Source: Syntrophomonadaceae bacterium | GTDB taxonomy: Bacteria; Bacillota; Syntrophomonadia; Syntrophomonadales; Syntrophomonadaceae | Assembly (NCBI GenBank): GCA_028698695.1 | Contig: JAQVWB010000017.1 | Coordinates: forward strand, 1-16,416 | DNA: 16,416 bases | Direction of reading: 5' to 3' | Shown: in pieces, positions 15,241 through 16,416 of the stretch | Position numbering within the stretch: the first letter of the stretch is position 1 | Layout of the letters: each line of letters begins with the position of its first letter | Position numbers and translations under genes: made by a program | The notes under the pieces: model-generated | What the model was told of the DNA's origin: nothing | The model's database searches: none | What the model saw: the letters and a program-made list of their open reading frames with translations, nothing else

Positions 15241-16416
15241 GTGATATACGAGGCGGGAAGCTATGACATAATTGTGATTGGAGCCGGGCATGCCGGCTGT
15301 GAGGCAGCTTTGGCCGGTGCGCGTATGGGTTGTAACACCCTGTTAATAACTTTGAGCATGGAATTTATTGCTTCCATGCCCTGTAACCCCTCGATTGGTG
15401 GACCGGCTAAAGCCCAGCTGGTAAGAGAGATGGATGCTTTGGGCGGTGAAATGGGGATAAACATTGACAAAGCCAACCTGCAGATAAGGACGATAAATAC
15501 GGGTAAAGGGCCGGCTGTACAGAGCTTGCGTGCCCAGGCGGATAAACATGAATATCATGTAGAAATGTTAAAGACCCTCGTTAATCAGCCGAACTTGAAT
15601 ATACTTATGGCGGAAGTGGAACAAATTGAAACCCGGGCGGGAAAAGTAACCGGTATCATTACAAAAACCGGAGCGCATTTTAAATGCCGTTCAGTAATAA
15701 TTACCTCGGGGACTTATCTGAAGGGACGCATAATTGTAGGAGAAGTCATATATGATGGCGGTCCGGGTAATCAGTTTCCGGCCATAAAATTATCTGACTG
15801 TTTGCGAGACCTGGGGTTTGAGCTGGGCAGATTTAAAACGGGTACCCCGCCACGTATTAGTCAAAAGAGTGTAGACTTTTCAAAAATGATAGAACAACCT
15901 GGAGATGAAATACCGCATAGGTTTTCTTATATCAGTCCCCGTATCAGAAAGAAGCAGTTATCCTGCTGGCTGACCTACAGTACGCCTCTTACCCATCGGA
16001 TTGTACAGGATAATCTGGATCGGGCCCCCATGTTTACCGGAGTTATAAAAGGTAAAGGACCCCGCTACTGTCCTTCATTTGAAGATAAAGTAGTTAGATT
16101 TTCCCATAAGGATGCTCACCAGTTATTTGTGGAACCGGAAGGACGGGGTACGGATGAAATGTATGTACAGGGCCTGAATACCAGCTTACCGGAAGATGTT
16201 CAGATTCAGGTGTTAAAATCTATTCCCGGACTGGAAAACGCACAAATGATTCGCACCGGATATGCGATTGAATACGATTATTTAGACCCGGCTCAGCTAA
16301 AGCCTACCCTGGAGACTAATACGGTGGTGGGTTTATTTACAGCCGGACAGATTAACGGGACTTCCGGATATGAGGAAGCAGCAGCGCAGGGCTTAATCGC
16401 TGGAATTAATGCCGCC
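15241..16416 (+). CDS. mnmG: tRNA uridine-5-carboxymethylaminomethyl modification enzyme MnmG (GidA), 3' end beyond the window
   Basis: The first 392 codons are present, in frame to the last base; the family is usually about 620-640 aa, so roughly the C-terminal 240 residues are missing. FAD-dependent partner of MnmE. The start is a GTG at 15241 with GGAGG seven nt upstream; an ATG at 15234 is out of frame and soon meets a stop. Motifs: FAD dinucleotide-binding IVIGAGHAGCEAA (G14, G16, G19), MPCNPSIGGPAK with C48, TSGTYLKGRI, GRFKTGTPPRI, SCWLTYSTP, GPRYCPSFEDKV with the second conserved cysteine, and the distal FAD-binding GLFTAGQINGTSGYEEAAAQG. All are characteristic of MnmG rather than the folate-dependent TrmFO. 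Confidence 0.97.
   Translation, partial: MIYEAGSYDIIVIGAGHAGCEAALAGARMGCNTLLITLSMEFIASMPCNPSIGGPAKAQLVREMDALGGEMGINIDKANLQIRTINTGKGPAVQSLRAQADKHEYHVEMLKTLVNQPNLNILMAEVEQIETRAGKVTGIITKTGAHFKCRSVIITSGTYLKGRIIVGEVIYDGGPGNQFPAIKLSDCLRDLGFELGRFKTGTPPRISQKSVDFSKMIEQPGDEIPHRFSYISPRIRKKQLSCWLTYSTPLTHRIVQDNLDRAPMFTGVIKGKGPRYCPSFEDKVVRFSHKDAHQLFVEPEGRGTDEMYVQGLNTSLPEDVQIQVLKSIPGLENAQMIRTGYAIEYDYLDPAQLKPTLETNTVVGLFTAGQINGTSGYEEAAAQGLIAGINAA

Noticed and set aside
1..16416. Novel defence, mobile or biosynthetic system
   Set aside because: Every sizeable frame on both strands is either a recognised conserved housekeeping gene or an antisense/frame shadow of one; no repeats, transposase, integrase or CRISPR-like array was seen.

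Overview
The window is the replication-origin neighbourhood of a bacterial chromosome, and almost everything in it is housekeeping. Gene content and order (rpmH-rnpA-yidD-yidC-jag-mnmE-mnmG on one side; dnaA-dnaN-recF-remB-gyrB-gyrA-pdxS-pdxT on the other) are those of a Firmicute. The moderate base composition, the clostridial-style YidC, a T-box riboswitch and the Bacillus-like remB gene agree with this. A member of the Clostridia, perhaps a Syntrophomonas-like lineage, is my inference; no 16S or other marker is present to settle it.

Layout. Everything left of about 11.24 kb is on the minus strand and everything right of about 11.5 kb is on the plus strand, so all genes point away from the origin and are co-directional with replication. 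From the centre leftwards: dnaA; a 170-bp intergenic region that looks like the unwinding part of oriC (a DnaA box, a run of DnaA-trio triplets, then AT-rich DNA); dnaN, recF, remB, gyrB and gyrA with gaps of 2 to 17 nt, a tight operon for replication and DNA topology; pdxS-pdxT (vitamin B6/PLP synthase) with overlapping ends; then a strong promoter, a T-box leader with a serine (UCC) specifier, and a class V PLP-dependent aminotransferase running off the left edge.

From the centre rightwards: an AT-rich region holding the dnaA leader, further DnaA boxes and a near-consensus sigma-A promoter; rpmH (44 aa), a weak hairpin that may attenuate, rnpA, yidD, yidC and jag (L34, RNase P protein, and the membrane-insertion set), closed by a clear rho-independent terminator; then mnmE and the first 392 codons of mnmG, partners in tRNA wobble-uridine modification, with mnmG running off the right edge.

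How the parts work together. DnaA opens oriC, DnaN is the polymerase clamp, RecF acts at gaps, and GyrA/GyrB relieve supercoils. PdxS/PdxT make PLP, the cofactor of the neighbouring aminotransferase, whose expression is predicted to follow serine-tRNA charging through the T-box. YidD/YidC/Jag serve membrane protein insertion and envelope functions. MnmE/MnmG form the cmnm5U/nm5U tRNA modification complex.

No mobile element, CRISPR array, tRNA or rRNA gene, defence system or clearly novel system was found. The interesting points are regulatory: the DnaA-trio run, a recurring non-canonical DnaA box (TTTTCCACA), the serine T-box beside pdxST, an orphan Shine-Dalgarno and hairpin in front of yidC, and frequent TTG starts in the replication genes.
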